From positions 1 through 49,492 of the forward strand of contig JAHEXY010000017.1 of NCBI GenBank assembly GCA_023251875.1: a DNA stretch of 49,492 nt, given 5' to 3'. The notes beneath the pieces were generated by a model. It did not search any database. It saw only the letters and a list, made by a program, of their open reading frames with translations, and was not told the DNA's origin. Of this stretch, positions 42,170 through 49,491 are shown piece by piece. A program made the position numbers and the translations under genes. The stretch's first letter is position 1, and each line of letters begins with the position of its first letter. This DNA is from Bacteroidota bacterium (GTDB taxonomy: Bacteria; Bacteroidota; Bacteroidia; JAHEXY01).

Positions 42170-42742
42170 AATTATAATTAAAATCTTGGCATAATCACTC
42201 AAATTTTCTCGCAATACTTTTAATGCTTTCGACACCTGATTTTCAACTGTTTTTATTGATATGCCTAATTTTTCTGCAATTTCACGGTATTTTAATCCTT
42301 CAATACGATTGAGTTGAAATACTTCTCTGCATTTTTCGGGTAAAGTTTGAATGGCTCCATTGATTCTGTTTTCTAATTCTGTTTCCGCCATTTTTTCTTC
42401 TATATCGTGGTCATCAACCTTATTTAACACTTCAATGTGTTCGCTTGCATTGCCATCAAATTTTTTTTGATCACGAATGTAATTCATGCACCGGCTGTAT
42501 ACAGCAGCAAATAAATAGGATTTTACATTCTTGCCAAGATCAATGGTGCTTCTTTTTTCCCAAATGTTTACAAAAACGTTATGTACAATTTCTTTGCATA
42601 CATCAGTATCGTGAATGTATTTTCTGGAAAAAAGGCAAAGAGAATTGAAATGGGTTTTGAAAATTTGCTCAAAAGTTTTTGCATCCAGTGTTTGCTGAAG
42701 TGAAATTATTTTGGCATTTGTATTTTCAGAAGGTAAAGACAT
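42146..42742 (-). CDS. ECF sigma factor (FecI-like)
   Basis: The 198-residue sigma-70 family factor has region 2 at about 24-92 (FEQIFKTHFNSLCLFSRKYIHD...VFVNIWEKRSTI, KSYLFAAVYSRCMNYIRDQKK) and region 4 at about 130-185 (INGAIQTLPEKCREVFQLNRIEGLKYREIAEKLGISIKTVENQVSKALKVLRE), shown here only as landmarks. It directs RNA polymerase to the receptor operon once released by FecR. The last seven residues and the stop lie in a family D repeat. The TACATTTG box at 42761-42768 gives a very short leader. It is the first gene of the four-gene signalling unit. Confidence 0.94.
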   Translation of the reverse strand: MSLPSENTNAKIISLQQTLDAKTFEQIFKTHFNSLCLFSRKYIHDTDVCKEIVHNVFVNIWEKRSTIDLGKNVKSYLFAAVYSRCMNYIRDQKKFDGNASEHIEVLNKVDDHDIEEKMAETELENRINGAIQTLPEKCREVFQLNRIEGLKYREIAEKLGISIKTVENQVSKALKVLRENLSDYAKILIIIQLLVARY

Positions 42743-42760
42743 TCTATATTACTAATAGGG

Positions 42761-42768
42761 CAAATGTA
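42761..42768 (-). promoter_or_regulatory. TACATTTG -7 box for the ECF sigma gene
   Basis: A minus-strand TAnnTTTG match lies 18 bases before the sigma ATG, inside the 33-base gap after the CNNM gene on the same strand. It indicates housekeeping-type transcription of the regulator. Confidence 0.6.
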
Positions 42769-42775
42769 TTTATTT

Positions 42776-44011
42776 CTATTCATCTTTTATTGTAAGATGA
42801 ATAGTTTCAATATGGTTAATATCAATTTCTGTAATTTTAAATTGGTAGGGGCTAATTTTAATAATCTCATTTACTTTAGGTATACTTTCATGGTGATGAA
42901 TGATAAAACCTCCAATGGTCTCATAATCGTCTGATTCGGGTAAATTAAGATTGTATTTTTCATTTAAATAATCTATTTCTAAACGAGCAGATAATGTATA
43001 TTCGGTTTCGCTATGTTGTATTTCTACAAGATTTTCTTTGTCGTGTTCGTCTTCAATTTCTCCAAAAATTTCTTCTATAATATCTTCCATGGTTACAATA
43101 CCGGAAGTGCCTCCCATTTCATCTACAACAACAGCAATGCTTTTATGTTGTTGAATAAAGTCTTTGAGTAGTTCATTAGCCGGCATGGTTTCCGGAATAA
43201 AATTACTAATAGGAAGTAAAATAGATTTTACATTTTTAGGCCTTTTAAAAAGTTCATAGGAATGTATGTAACCAATAATGTTATCAATGTTTTTATCGTA
43301 AACCAAAAGTTTAGAAAATTTAGTCTCGTAGAATTTAATTTTTAATTCTTCTAATGTGTCTCCTATTTCAATTGCGGCTATTTCTGTTCGGGGTACCATA
43401 CATTCTCGTACTTTTACTTCATCAAAATCTAAGGCATTTTGAAAAATATGAATTTCATGGTCTAAGTCTTCTGGCTCTTTACTTTTTGATGTGGCTTCTT
43501 GAACAAAATGATCAAGATCAATTTTTCCAAAAGATAGTTTATCTGTATTTATTTTTAAACGAAATACATTGCTTACAATAAAATCGATGGCTTTAGATGG
43601 TAAATAAGCGATATAAGCCGGTACAGAAAAAAATAAAACCGTTTGAGTTGGATTAATGGTAAAAAGAGATTTAGGTAAAAATTCTCCGGTAATCAAAATT
43701 AACATAGTAGATAGAACAGTTTGTATTACCATTACTATACCATCTGAGTGAACAAATTTTCCGATAACAGGTTCTAAAATTTGCGCCATTGCCAATGAAT
43801 AAACCACTAAGGCGAGGTTATTACCAATTAGCATGGTAATTAAAAATTTTTTAGGATTATGAATAAACTCGGCAACTAATTGAGCGGATAACTTTCCTCT
43901 TTTTTTTTCTAATTCAATTTGAAGTTTGTTAGAGGATAGAAACGCAATTTCGGTACCTGCAAAAAAGGCTGAACAGATTAAGGTAATAATAACAATTAAC
44001 CAAGGATCCAT
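42776..44011 (-). CDS. CNNM/CorC-type transporter with CBS domains
   Basis: The 411-residue inner-membrane protein has an N-terminal CNNM (DUF21) domain with three to four helices (CSAFFAGTEIAFLSSNKLQIE, KKFLITMLIGNNLALVVYSL, LITGEFLPKSLF). A CBS pair covers about 190-315 (VRECMVPRTEIAAIE, KSIAVVVDEMGGTSGIVTMEDIIEEIFGEI, split for reading), and a CorC_HlyC FAD-like domain covers about 325-410 (DDYETIGGFIIHHHESIP). Family members move Mg2+ or Co2+ or regulate their efflux. GldE of gliding bacteria belongs to the same family, but this neighbourhood (LptC, coaX) is not the usual gldE one. It follows the small membrane protein gene after 89 bases containing a family D repeat. Confidence 0.93.
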   Translation of the reverse strand: MDPWLIVIITLICSAFFAGTEIAFLSSNKLQIELEKKRGKLSAQLVAEFIHNPKKFLITMLIGNNLALVVYSLAMAQILEPVIGKFVHSDGIVMVIQTVLSTMLILITGEFLPKSLFTINPTQTVLFFSVPAYIAYLPSKAIDFIVSNVFRLKINTDKLSFGKIDLDHFVQEATSKSKEPEDLDHEIHIFQNALDFDEVKVRECMVPRTEIAAIEIGDTLEELKIKFYETKFSKLLVYDKNIDNIIGYIHSYELFKRPKNVKSILLPISNFIPETMPANELLKDFIQQHKSIAVVVDEMGGTSGIVTMEDIIEEIFGEIEDEHDKENLVEIQHSETEYTLSARLEIDYLNEKYNLNLPESDDYETIGGFIIHHHESIPKVNEIIKISPYQFKITEIDINHIETIHLTIKDE

Positions 44012-44020
44012 TTTATTTTT

Positions 44021-44053
44021 GTTGTTGGTTGTTCGTTATTGGTTGTTTGTTGC
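44021..44053 (-). repeat. GTTGTTGGTTGTTCGTTATTGG repeat (family D), upstream of the CNNM gene
   Basis: Composed of TTGGTTGTT / GTTATTGG words like the other family D copies. It lies in the 5' region of the CNNM gene, ten bases before the start. Confidence 0.6.
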
Positions 44054-44100
44054 TTATAAACAATATATTAATATTTTTTTTCAACAACTAAAACGGATAA

Positions 44101-44301
44101 TTATTTATCGTTTTTTTCTGCCCATTTACGTTGTTGCCTCCGGAGCATAAATAAAAATCCGCCTACAAGGGTAAAAAGTAAAAATAGTAAAGCTTGTTGT
44201 TTATCTCCGCAATTTAAGGAGTAAGCTGCCATTAACATACAAGCTATGCCAACTACAAGCCAGGTATATTCTAATATTTTAAGGACGAGTATTCTGTTCA
44301 T
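44101..44301 (-). CDS. Small two-helix membrane protein
   Basis: The 66-residue protein has helices at about 8-27 (ILEYTWLVVGIACMLMAAYS) and 36-53 (QALLFLLFTLVGGFLFML), with a basic tail (RRQQRKWAEKNDK) facing the cytosol. The gene overlaps the end of lptC by 23 bases in another frame, which supports cotranslation. I know no function; small proteins of this type occur in Bacteroidota between lptC and CNNM genes. Confidence 0.75.
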   Translation of the reverse strand: MNRILVLKILEYTWLVVGIACMLMAAYSLNCGDKQQALLFLLFTLVGGFLFMLRRQQRKWAEKNDK

Positions 44302-44842
44302 CTTTTACGTTTATGGTTCCTTTTATATTTTTAATTTTATAATGCGAAAATTCTTGATTGGCTTCTAGGCCTGTTCCGTAAATAATTTCATCGGCAGTGG
44401 TAATTTTTACAAACTCATCAGTATAAATAATTTGTTTTTTTTCGTCCCATGTTAAATGTTCTGTATTTAATTGTTCTCCTTTTTCATTTATTACTACTAC
44501 GTTGCCTTTAGCTTCTGTAATACCGGTATTGGGATAACGAATCGCATAGTTGGCCGTTACTTTTGAATAAGCCCTCATGGAGTCGTTATAAAAATTAACT
44601 TCCATACCTTCTTTTAATTCAAAGTAAGGATTGTTAGGTGCATTATATACATCGAGTAAGGGTGTGGTTAGGATAATTTTTACATGTGCAGAATCACTTA
44701 AAATCATTCTTACGTTTTTACTTGATTCAACAGGTAAAGTTGCATAATCAACATCAAGGGCTATTTTACTAATGTCGTTTTCACAAGAGGAAAAAAATAA
44801 AATGATAATTGAGAAAAGAGATGCTAAAACTGTTCGGTACAT
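44279..44842 (-). CDS. lptC: LptC-like lipopolysaccharide export protein
   Basis: The 187-residue product is lipid-anchored: MYRTVLASLFSIIILFFSSC gives a lipobox FSSC. The periplasmic beta-jellyroll repeats (MEVNFYNDSMRAYSKVTANYAI, GNVVVINEKGEQLNTEHLTW, DEFVKITTADEIIYGTGLEA) match the LptC/OstA pattern. It would bridge the LptB2FG transporter and LptA. I start at the ATG at 44842; a frame open to 44914 adds residues from a CCCTCTC-type repeat and the tail of the upstream gene, which I regard as non-coding. Lipoprotein-type LptC is usual in Bacteroidota. Confidence 0.88.
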   Translation of the reverse strand: MYRTVLASLFSIIILFFSSCENDISKIALDVDYATLPVESSKNVRMILSDSAHVKIILTTPLLDVYNAPNNPYFELKEGMEVNFYNDSMRAYSKVTANYAIRYPNTGITEAKGNVVVINEKGEQLNTEHLTWDEKKQIIYTDEFVKITTADEIIYGTGLEANQEFSHYKIKNIKGTINVKDEQNTRP

Positions 44843-44849
44843 TTTTTTT

Positions 44850-44879
44850 CCCTCTCTAAAGAAGAAGGTTAGGGGATGG
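44850..44879 (-). repeat. Decayed CCCTCTC repeat between the OMP and lptC genes
   Basis: CCCTCTCTAAAGAAGAAGG then TTAGGGGATGG keeps the outline of the CCCTCTCC family, with an imperfect stem. It fills the 37-base gap between the two genes. Confidence 0.55.
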
Positions 44880-46151
44880 CTAGTCATATTTTCTTTTGAT
44901 AAACCATTTGTCATTTAACGTAAAGCCAAGACAAATTTTTCCATAGTTTTCATTTAATGCATCGGTATAAGCAGATGCTGCTCTTCCAAATTCAAATGCA
45001 ATATTGAGAATAGATTGTGATCTTATTACAGGAAAGCCGGCTCCTATTGATAAGCCATATTGAGTTAGGTTATTACCATCAAGCTGTACAAATGAATTGC
45101 TATAATTTAGCCCGGCTCTGTAACGAACTTTATTAAAATAAGAAGTTGATGTTTTATTGTTTCGAACATATTCTGCTCCTACAGCTATGCTCATAGAATT
45201 TTTAAGTAGGTCATATTGATCAAAAGGTGATGAGTAGGCCGACCATTGTTGCCAACTATAATCTGCTCCAATTAGCCAATGGTCATTTTTTGCAAATGAA
45301 AAACCAATTCCAATTCGTTGAGGAATAATAAAATTACCACTCACAGAACTATCTTGAATAATACTATCTACAATAGCTCCGGTTGATGCAGTAAAACGTG
45401 TTGTAATAATGTCTTTTACAGCATGTACATTTGTTGTATTGCTATAGGTAGCTCCTAAAGTTAAGGTATAATCGGTTTTTATTGGAATTTTATATTGAAT
45501 TCCCCCATTCAATAATACATCACTTACATTTACTGTTTTATTTGCCAATACACTTATGTTGTTATCTCCCGTTGGAAATAATACTGCACTATTATTCGTC
45601 ATAATACCAAAGAGGTAACAGATGTTTAATCCTAGGGATAAATTTTTTGTTACTTGCACTCCGTTGCCAAAGTATAACATATTGATTCCTCCGCTACCGT
45701 CATATTGATATGTAACACTATCACCTGTTTCAATAGCGCTCGTACTCGTTAATTTATATCCAATGGAGCTATAGGGTAATAATCCAATACTCATTCCCCA
45801 TTTATTGGGAATAATGGGTATGCCCAAAGCTAAGTAGGAAAATGCCGTTCTGTTAATGCGTATAGTATCTAATGGAGATGCGTAATACGACATTTTAGAA
45901 CTCATACCAAATTCAAAGGTTGTTAAAGCAATAGAAGTATACGATGCCGGATTTAAAAAATTAACAGCATTAGCAGTATGAACGCCATAAGCCAAACCTC
46001 CTTTACCCATGTTCATACTAAAACCATTGTAATTTAATTCCCCCACTCCATATCGAGAATAAGGAGAATGGGTTAATGTTTGAGAATAGGATGAAGTATA
46101 AAAACTTAAGCAGATAAAAAAGAGAAAGTATACGAATGATTTATTTGCCAT
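44880..46151 (-). CDS. Outer-membrane beta-barrel protein, FadL-like outline
   Basis: The 423-residue protein has a signal peptide (FVYFLFFICLSFYTSSYSQ) and alternating strands. The N-terminal THSPYSRYGVGELNYNGFSMNMGKGGLAYG and NAVNFLNPASYTSI blocks (each read in part) recall OmpP1/FadL-like proteins, in which NPA occurs near the N-terminus; the rest (WLIGADYSWQQWSAY, YRAGLNYSNSFVQLDG) is barrel-like. It overlaps the coaX end by 11 bases. A conserved order coaX-OMP-lptC suggests a link to envelope lipid or LPS export, but the transported molecule is unknown. Confidence 0.82.
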   Translation of the reverse strand: MANKSFVYFLFFICLSFYTSSYSQTLTHSPYSRYGVGELNYNGFSMNMGKGGLAYGVHTANAVNFLNPASYTSIALTTFEFGMSSKMSYYASPLDTIRINRTAFSYLALGIPIIPNKWGMSIGLLPYSSIGYKLTSTSAIETGDSVTYQYDGSGGINMLYFGNGVQVTKNLSLGLNICYLFGIMTNNSAVLFPTGDNNISVLANKTVNVSDVLLNGGIQYKIPIKTDYTLTLGATYSNTTNVHAVKDIITTRFTASTGAIVDSIIQDSSVSGNFIIPQRIGIGFSFAKNDHWLIGADYSWQQWSAYSSPFDQYDLLKNSMSIAVGAEYVRNNKTSTSYFNKVRYRAGLNYSNSFVQLDGNNLTQYGLSIGAGFPVIRSQSILNIAFEFGRAASAYTDALNENYGKICLGFTLNDKWFIKRKYD

Positions 46152-46869
46152 GATGATTTAAAACAAGGTTCAATCCCTTTAATACTAAAAATGGGTCGGT
46201 AAAGATCGGTTTTTTTATGGCTTTTACAAAAAAGGCCGAATCCCCACCGCTCAATATAGTTTGCAAATTGGCATAACGTTGAGATAAAGCATCTATTGTT
46301 CCTTCTATTTCATAAGCAATACCGCTAATTACTCCAGCTAAAATAGAGTCAGAAGTGGATTGGCCGTATTCATTGTTAAAAGATCTTAATTCTACTAAAG
46401 GCAGTTTTGCAGTAAATGTATTTAATGCTTTTAAACGCATTTGAGCTCCAGGAGAAATTTTGCCTCCTAGATATTCCCCCTCTTGAGTTATTATTTCATA
46501 CGTAATGCACGTTCCCATGCTTACTACTAAAATATTTTTATTGGGAAATAAATGAGCTGCTCCAATTGCAGCAGCCAATCTATCAGGTCCAAGTGTTTCT
46601 GGTGTTTGGTAAGTAATCTTTAATGGAATTTCAGTTTGAGGGGTAAATTCAATAATATTTTGAAAGCGTGATTCCAATAATTTAAGAATAGCATCATTGG
46701 TATTTGTTACAGAGCAAAAAATAGCTTTTGAAAGTTTAGGATATTGAGAAATATAATTTTGTAGTTCTTTAATATCTGTATTTGAAAACACGGAAACATC
46801 AACCATTTCATTGTTTTCGAAAACTGCATATTTTGCTGTGGTATTGCCTATGTCGATGACTAGGTTCAT
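46141..46869 (-). CDS. coaX: Type III pantothenate kinase
   Basis: CoaX phosphorylates pantothenate in coenzyme A synthesis. The 242-residue ASKHA-fold enzyme has phosphate-1 loop MNLVIDIGNTTAKYAVFE, the type III hallmark TLGPDRLAAAIGA, VVSMGTCITYEII, GGKISPGAQMRLKAL and SILAGVISGIAYEIEG. The final GGDSAFFVK closes the nucleotide site. It starts directly after the RhuM stop codon (TAAATG junction on the minus strand), so its expression is physically tied to that accessory gene. It overlaps the OMP gene by 11 bases. Confidence 0.96.
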   Translation of the reverse strand: MNLVIDIGNTTAKYAVFENNEMVDVSVFSNTDIKELQNYISQYPKLSKAIFCSVTNTNDAILKLLESRFQNIIEFTPQTEIPLKITYQTPETLGPDRLAAAIGAAHLFPNKNILVVSMGTCITYEIITQEGEYLGGKISPGAQMRLKALNTFTAKLPLVELRSFNNEYGQSTSDSILAGVISGIAYEIEGTIDALSQRYANLQTILSGGDSAFFVKAIKKPIFTDPFLVLKGLNLVLNHHGK

Positions 46870-47865
46870 TTATGGTTTCTTTATCTTTTTAATTTCTTTG
46901 TCAAAGTCTGATTCAAATTCTTGATCTTGTATTACTCTGTACTTTTCAAATTCATTTTCGGCTTTTAGTTTAGCTTCTAACATACTAACCTTTCCTTTGT
47001 CTTTTAAAATGGGATAATGAGAGAGTTGCAAAAAATTATTGAGAAATTTTGCCCAGTCTTTCATGTACAACAATTGTTGGCGTTGTGCATTGTTCTCTGC
47101 TAAGTCTAAATAGGCCGAAACAATTCTATTAAGTTCTTGTATATGGGCCTCGTTTAAATAGTTTTTTGCAATAGAAACATCCGACTTCATTATTTTGCCA
47201 CTAGGAGCATATTTCCAAGTATGTAAACCCATATAAATTTTAGTAGCATCGGCTTCTGAATAAATAATTTCAGCAGCAGTTTTTCCTGTAATGGCCCAAT
47301 GCATTTTATTTTGTACTTCCGCAAAAAAATCTCTGGTGTCTTTTGCCTCTTTATTATAATCAACCGCTAAGGCATATATATCCGTTATTTTTTGATAAAA
47401 TCTTCTTTCGCTCGCACGTATTTCTCTAATACGTTCGAGGAGCTCATCAAAATAATCTTTTCCAAATTTTTTCCCTTGCTTTAGCCTCTCATCGTCTAAA
47501 ACAAAACCTTTAACAATAAATTCTTTAAGTGTTTGGGTAGCCCATATTCTAAATTGAGTTGCTTGCTGACTGTTTATTCTGTAACCAACAGCAATTGTAG
47601 CATCAAGATTATAAAATTCAACACTTCGTTTTATATTTCTCTTGCCTTCTTTTTGAACTATTTCCATTTTGGAAATAGTTGCCTCTTTTTGTAGTTCTCC
47701 CGTTTCGAATATATTATTTAAATGTTTTGAAATAGCAGGTATTTCAACATTAAATAAAGTTGACATTGCCTTTTGGCTAAGCCAAAATGTTTCGCCTTCA
47801 TATAAAACCTCTACTTTTATATTGCCCTGCTGGTTTGAATAAAATATGATATTACTTGGTGTCAT
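46870..47865 (-). CDS. RhuM-family protein
   Basis: The 331-residue protein starts at the ATG at 47865 (MTPSNIIFYSNQQGNIKVEV); an upstream in-frame ATG adds 17 aromatic residues. The N-terminal domain (about 20-75) carries an HTH-like segment, WLSQKAMSTLFNVEIPAISK, then HLNNIFETGEL and the RhuM hallmark VEFYNLDATIAVGYRINSQQ, ATQFRIWATQTLKEFIVKGF. The C-terminal half (ERRFYQKITDIYALAVDY, AITGKTAAEIIYSEADA) completes the family pattern. RhuM proteins occur in pathogenicity islands and with mobile or defence genes; their biochemical activity is not settled. It lies upstream of coaX and divergent from a Fic gene, with a 329-base region between them. Confidence 0.88.
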   Translation of the reverse strand: MTPSNIIFYSNQQGNIKVEVLYEGETFWLSQKAMSTLFNVEIPAISKHLNNIFETGELQKEATISKMEIVQKEGKRNIKRSVEFYNLDATIAVGYRINSQQATQFRIWATQTLKEFIVKGFVLDDERLKQGKKFGKDYFDELLERIREIRASERRFYQKITDIYALAVDYNKEAKDTRDFFAEVQNKMHWAITGKTAAEIIYSEADATKIYMGLHTWKYAPSGKIMKSDVSIAKNYLNEAHIQELNRIVSAYLDLAENNAQRQQLLYMKDWAKFLNNFLQLSHYPILKDKGKVSMLEAKLKAENEFEKYRVIQDQEFESDFDKEIKKIKKP

Positions 47866-48078
47866 ATATGCGTTTGAAAAAAATTGAGAAAAATAAAAGT
47901 ACCAAAATTTATACAAAACTTTTTTTACTACTCCCCATAATAAGCTTTCAATTTTTATCGGTTTCTTTGGTTCTAATTGAGGCTATAGAGTCATTAATTT
48001 GTGCGAACAGAAAAATTTGTTTTTTTGGGTGAAAAAATTCTGTGGTTCTCCGTTCAATAAAAAAAGTAACATGGATTT

Positions 48079-48180
48079 TTTAGTGCCTAAAACCATAGCA
48101 AACACTAAATATTCTATTTTTTAGTGTTTGCTACCCAAAAAGACATAAATTTGCTGTGGAAAAAGCGAGTAAACACTAAA
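48079..48180. promoter_or_regulatory. Operator-like array of AAACACTAAA half-sites at the Fic promoter
   Basis: Perfect 14-bp arms TAGCAAACACTAAA (48096-48109) and TTTAGTGTTTGCTA (48120-48133) are separated by 10 bases. A third half-site AAACACTAAA lies at 48171-48180 and a partial TTTAGTG at 48079-48085. The right arm covers a TTTG at 48127-48130 that may be the -33 element, and the third site falls just after the expected transcription start. This layout suits repression by a dimeric regulator. Confidence 0.65.
48146..48153 (+). promoter_or_regulatory. TAAATTTG -7 box for the Fic gene
   Basis: A TAnnTTTG match lies 41 bases before the ATG, with TTTG 15 bases upstream inside the palindrome arm. 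The start of transcription would fall near 48160, between half-sites. Confidence 0.6.
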
Positions 48181-48194
48181 AAAGCCAAAAACTG

Positions 48195-49334
48195 ATGTCA
48201 GAAATACTGTATTCCATCAATAGAGACCGACTCAAACCTTGGAACGAATTGCCTTTATTACCCATAAATGAACAATTATACCAAACTATTGAAGTATACG
48301 AACAACTTGTGCGGGCAAAGGCCGCTTTAGGAAAATTACAAGGAAGAAGTATTGCTATTCCCAATCAAGGACTATTAATAAACAGTATTAGCTTACAAGA
48401 GGCAAAAGCATCCAGTGCCATTGAAAATATTTTTACAACAGATGATGAACTTTATAAAGCTTATAGCGAACAGAGCTCACAAACAGAAAATCAAAATGGT
48501 CCGCCTAAAGAAATTCTAAAAGCACGAGAAGCTCTTTGGAGTGGACATAATTATCTTAAAGAAAGATCAGGTTTCAACAGAGAATATTTTATTAAAATAT
48601 TTCAAGAAATAAAAGGAACTACGGATGAAATACGCTTGCCTTTTACTGAAACAGTAATACGTCAAGAAGGGAGTGGAGGAAATGCCGGTCAGGTTAGTTA
48701 TACGCCTCCTCGTGGTGAAGGCATAATAGAAAATAAATTAGATAACCTTATTGATTTTGTAAACGATGATGAGAAATATAAAATAGATCCACTTTTAAAA
48801 ATGGCTATTGCACACTTTCAATTTGAAGCAATACACCCTTTCAGAGATGGCAATGGAAGAACTGGGAGGATTTTTAATATTCATTATCTCACTAAAAAAG
48901 AATTATTAGACTTGCCTATCTTATTTCTCAGCCGATACATCATGGATAATAAAGAAGATTATTATGCAGGATTAATGGGGGTATCTCAAAGAGGTAATTG
49001 GAAAACATGGATTCTTTACATGTTAAAAGCTATAGAGGTAACATCTAATATTACTTACCAGAAAATAAATGATATACTTTCTGCTAAAGAAAGCATGCTC
49101 AACTATATTAAAACTAAAAATAAAAAGATTCGTCAGCCGGAACAATTGGTGGATATGCTTTTCACCCAACCCTACATTAAGGTAAAACATTTAACAGATG
49201 CCAAAGTATATGCTGAGGTAACGGCAAGAAATTATCTAAATGAATTATCTGATATTAAAGTATTAGAAAAAAAAAATATTGAGGGGCGACATTATTATTT
49301 AAACCAAGAATTGTTTAGAATATTATCAGAATAA
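48195..49334 (+). CDS. Fic-domain protein, probable AMP-transferase
   Basis: The 379-residue protein carries the Fic motif HPFRDGNGRTGR (H204 catalytic, acidic D208, anchor Arg at the end), so it should transfer AMP or another nucleotide moiety to hydroxyls on proteins. The inhibitory helix motif SSAIEN (S73-N78, with E77 as the ATP-blocking glutamate) lies N-terminal to the Fic core, which makes it a class II, self-inhibited member. Residues 1-60 form a Fic_N-type segment (LKPWNELPLLP), and the C-terminal 90 residues look like a winged-helix domain (QLVDMLFTQPYIKVKHLTDA, VTARNYLNEL). That domain could let the protein bind its own promoter array. No separate antitoxin gene is needed for class II. 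Confidence 0.94.
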   Translation: MSEILYSINRDRLKPWNELPLLPINEQLYQTIEVYEQLVRAKAALGKLQGRSIAIPNQGLLINSISLQEAKASSAIENIFTTDDELYKAYSEQSSQTENQNGPPKEILKAREALWSGHNYLKERSGFNREYFIKIFQEIKGTTDEIRLPFTETVIRQEGSGGNAGQVSYTPPRGEGIIENKLDNLIDFVNDDEKYKIDPLLKMAIAHFQFEAIHPFRDGNGRTGRIFNIHYLTKKELLDLPILFLSRYIMDNKEDYYAGLMGVSQRGNWKTWILYMLKAIEVTSNITYQKINDILSAKESMLNYIKTKNKKIRQPEQLVDMLFTQPYIKVKHLTDAKVYAEVTARNYLNELSDIKVLEKKNIEGRHYYLNQELFRILSE

Positions 49335-49371
49335 TAGTGCGGTTGCAATTGACTAGTAATTCCGGGTTGTA

Positions 49372-49491
49372 CGGGATTGTAAAATGAACTGTGCTTTTCT
49401 TTAACTTTACATTGTTAGGCGAAGCATAGTGGAGCTCTGCTGGAGAGCAACTCCACAAGGAATATCCTAACCCAATGGAATGAAAAGAGGT
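49372..49491 (-). repeat. Terminal inverted repeat, right copy (120 bp)
   Basis: This is the exact reverse complement of 1-120. The 37 bases between the Fic stop and this repeat hold nothing recognisable. It ends one base before the window end. Confidence 0.95.

Larger units (their letters stand above)
47866..48194. other. 329-bp divergent control region between RhuM and Fic genes
   Basis: This gap contains the start region of both genes. The right half carries four TTTAGTG / CACTAAA half-sites and the Fic promoter box. The left half has T-runs but no clear hairpin, no TAnnTTTG box for RhuM and no reading frame worth calling. Confidence 0.6.

Noticed and set aside
42776-44011. Naming the CNNM/CorC gene gldE
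   Set aside because: The family is right, but the neighbours (lptC, coaX, ECF sigma) are not those of gldE loci and the family has several members per genome.
44842-44914. Longer lptC with 24 more residues
   Set aside because: The extra residues are read from a palindromic repeat and from the end of the OMP gene, and would bury the lipoprotein signal.
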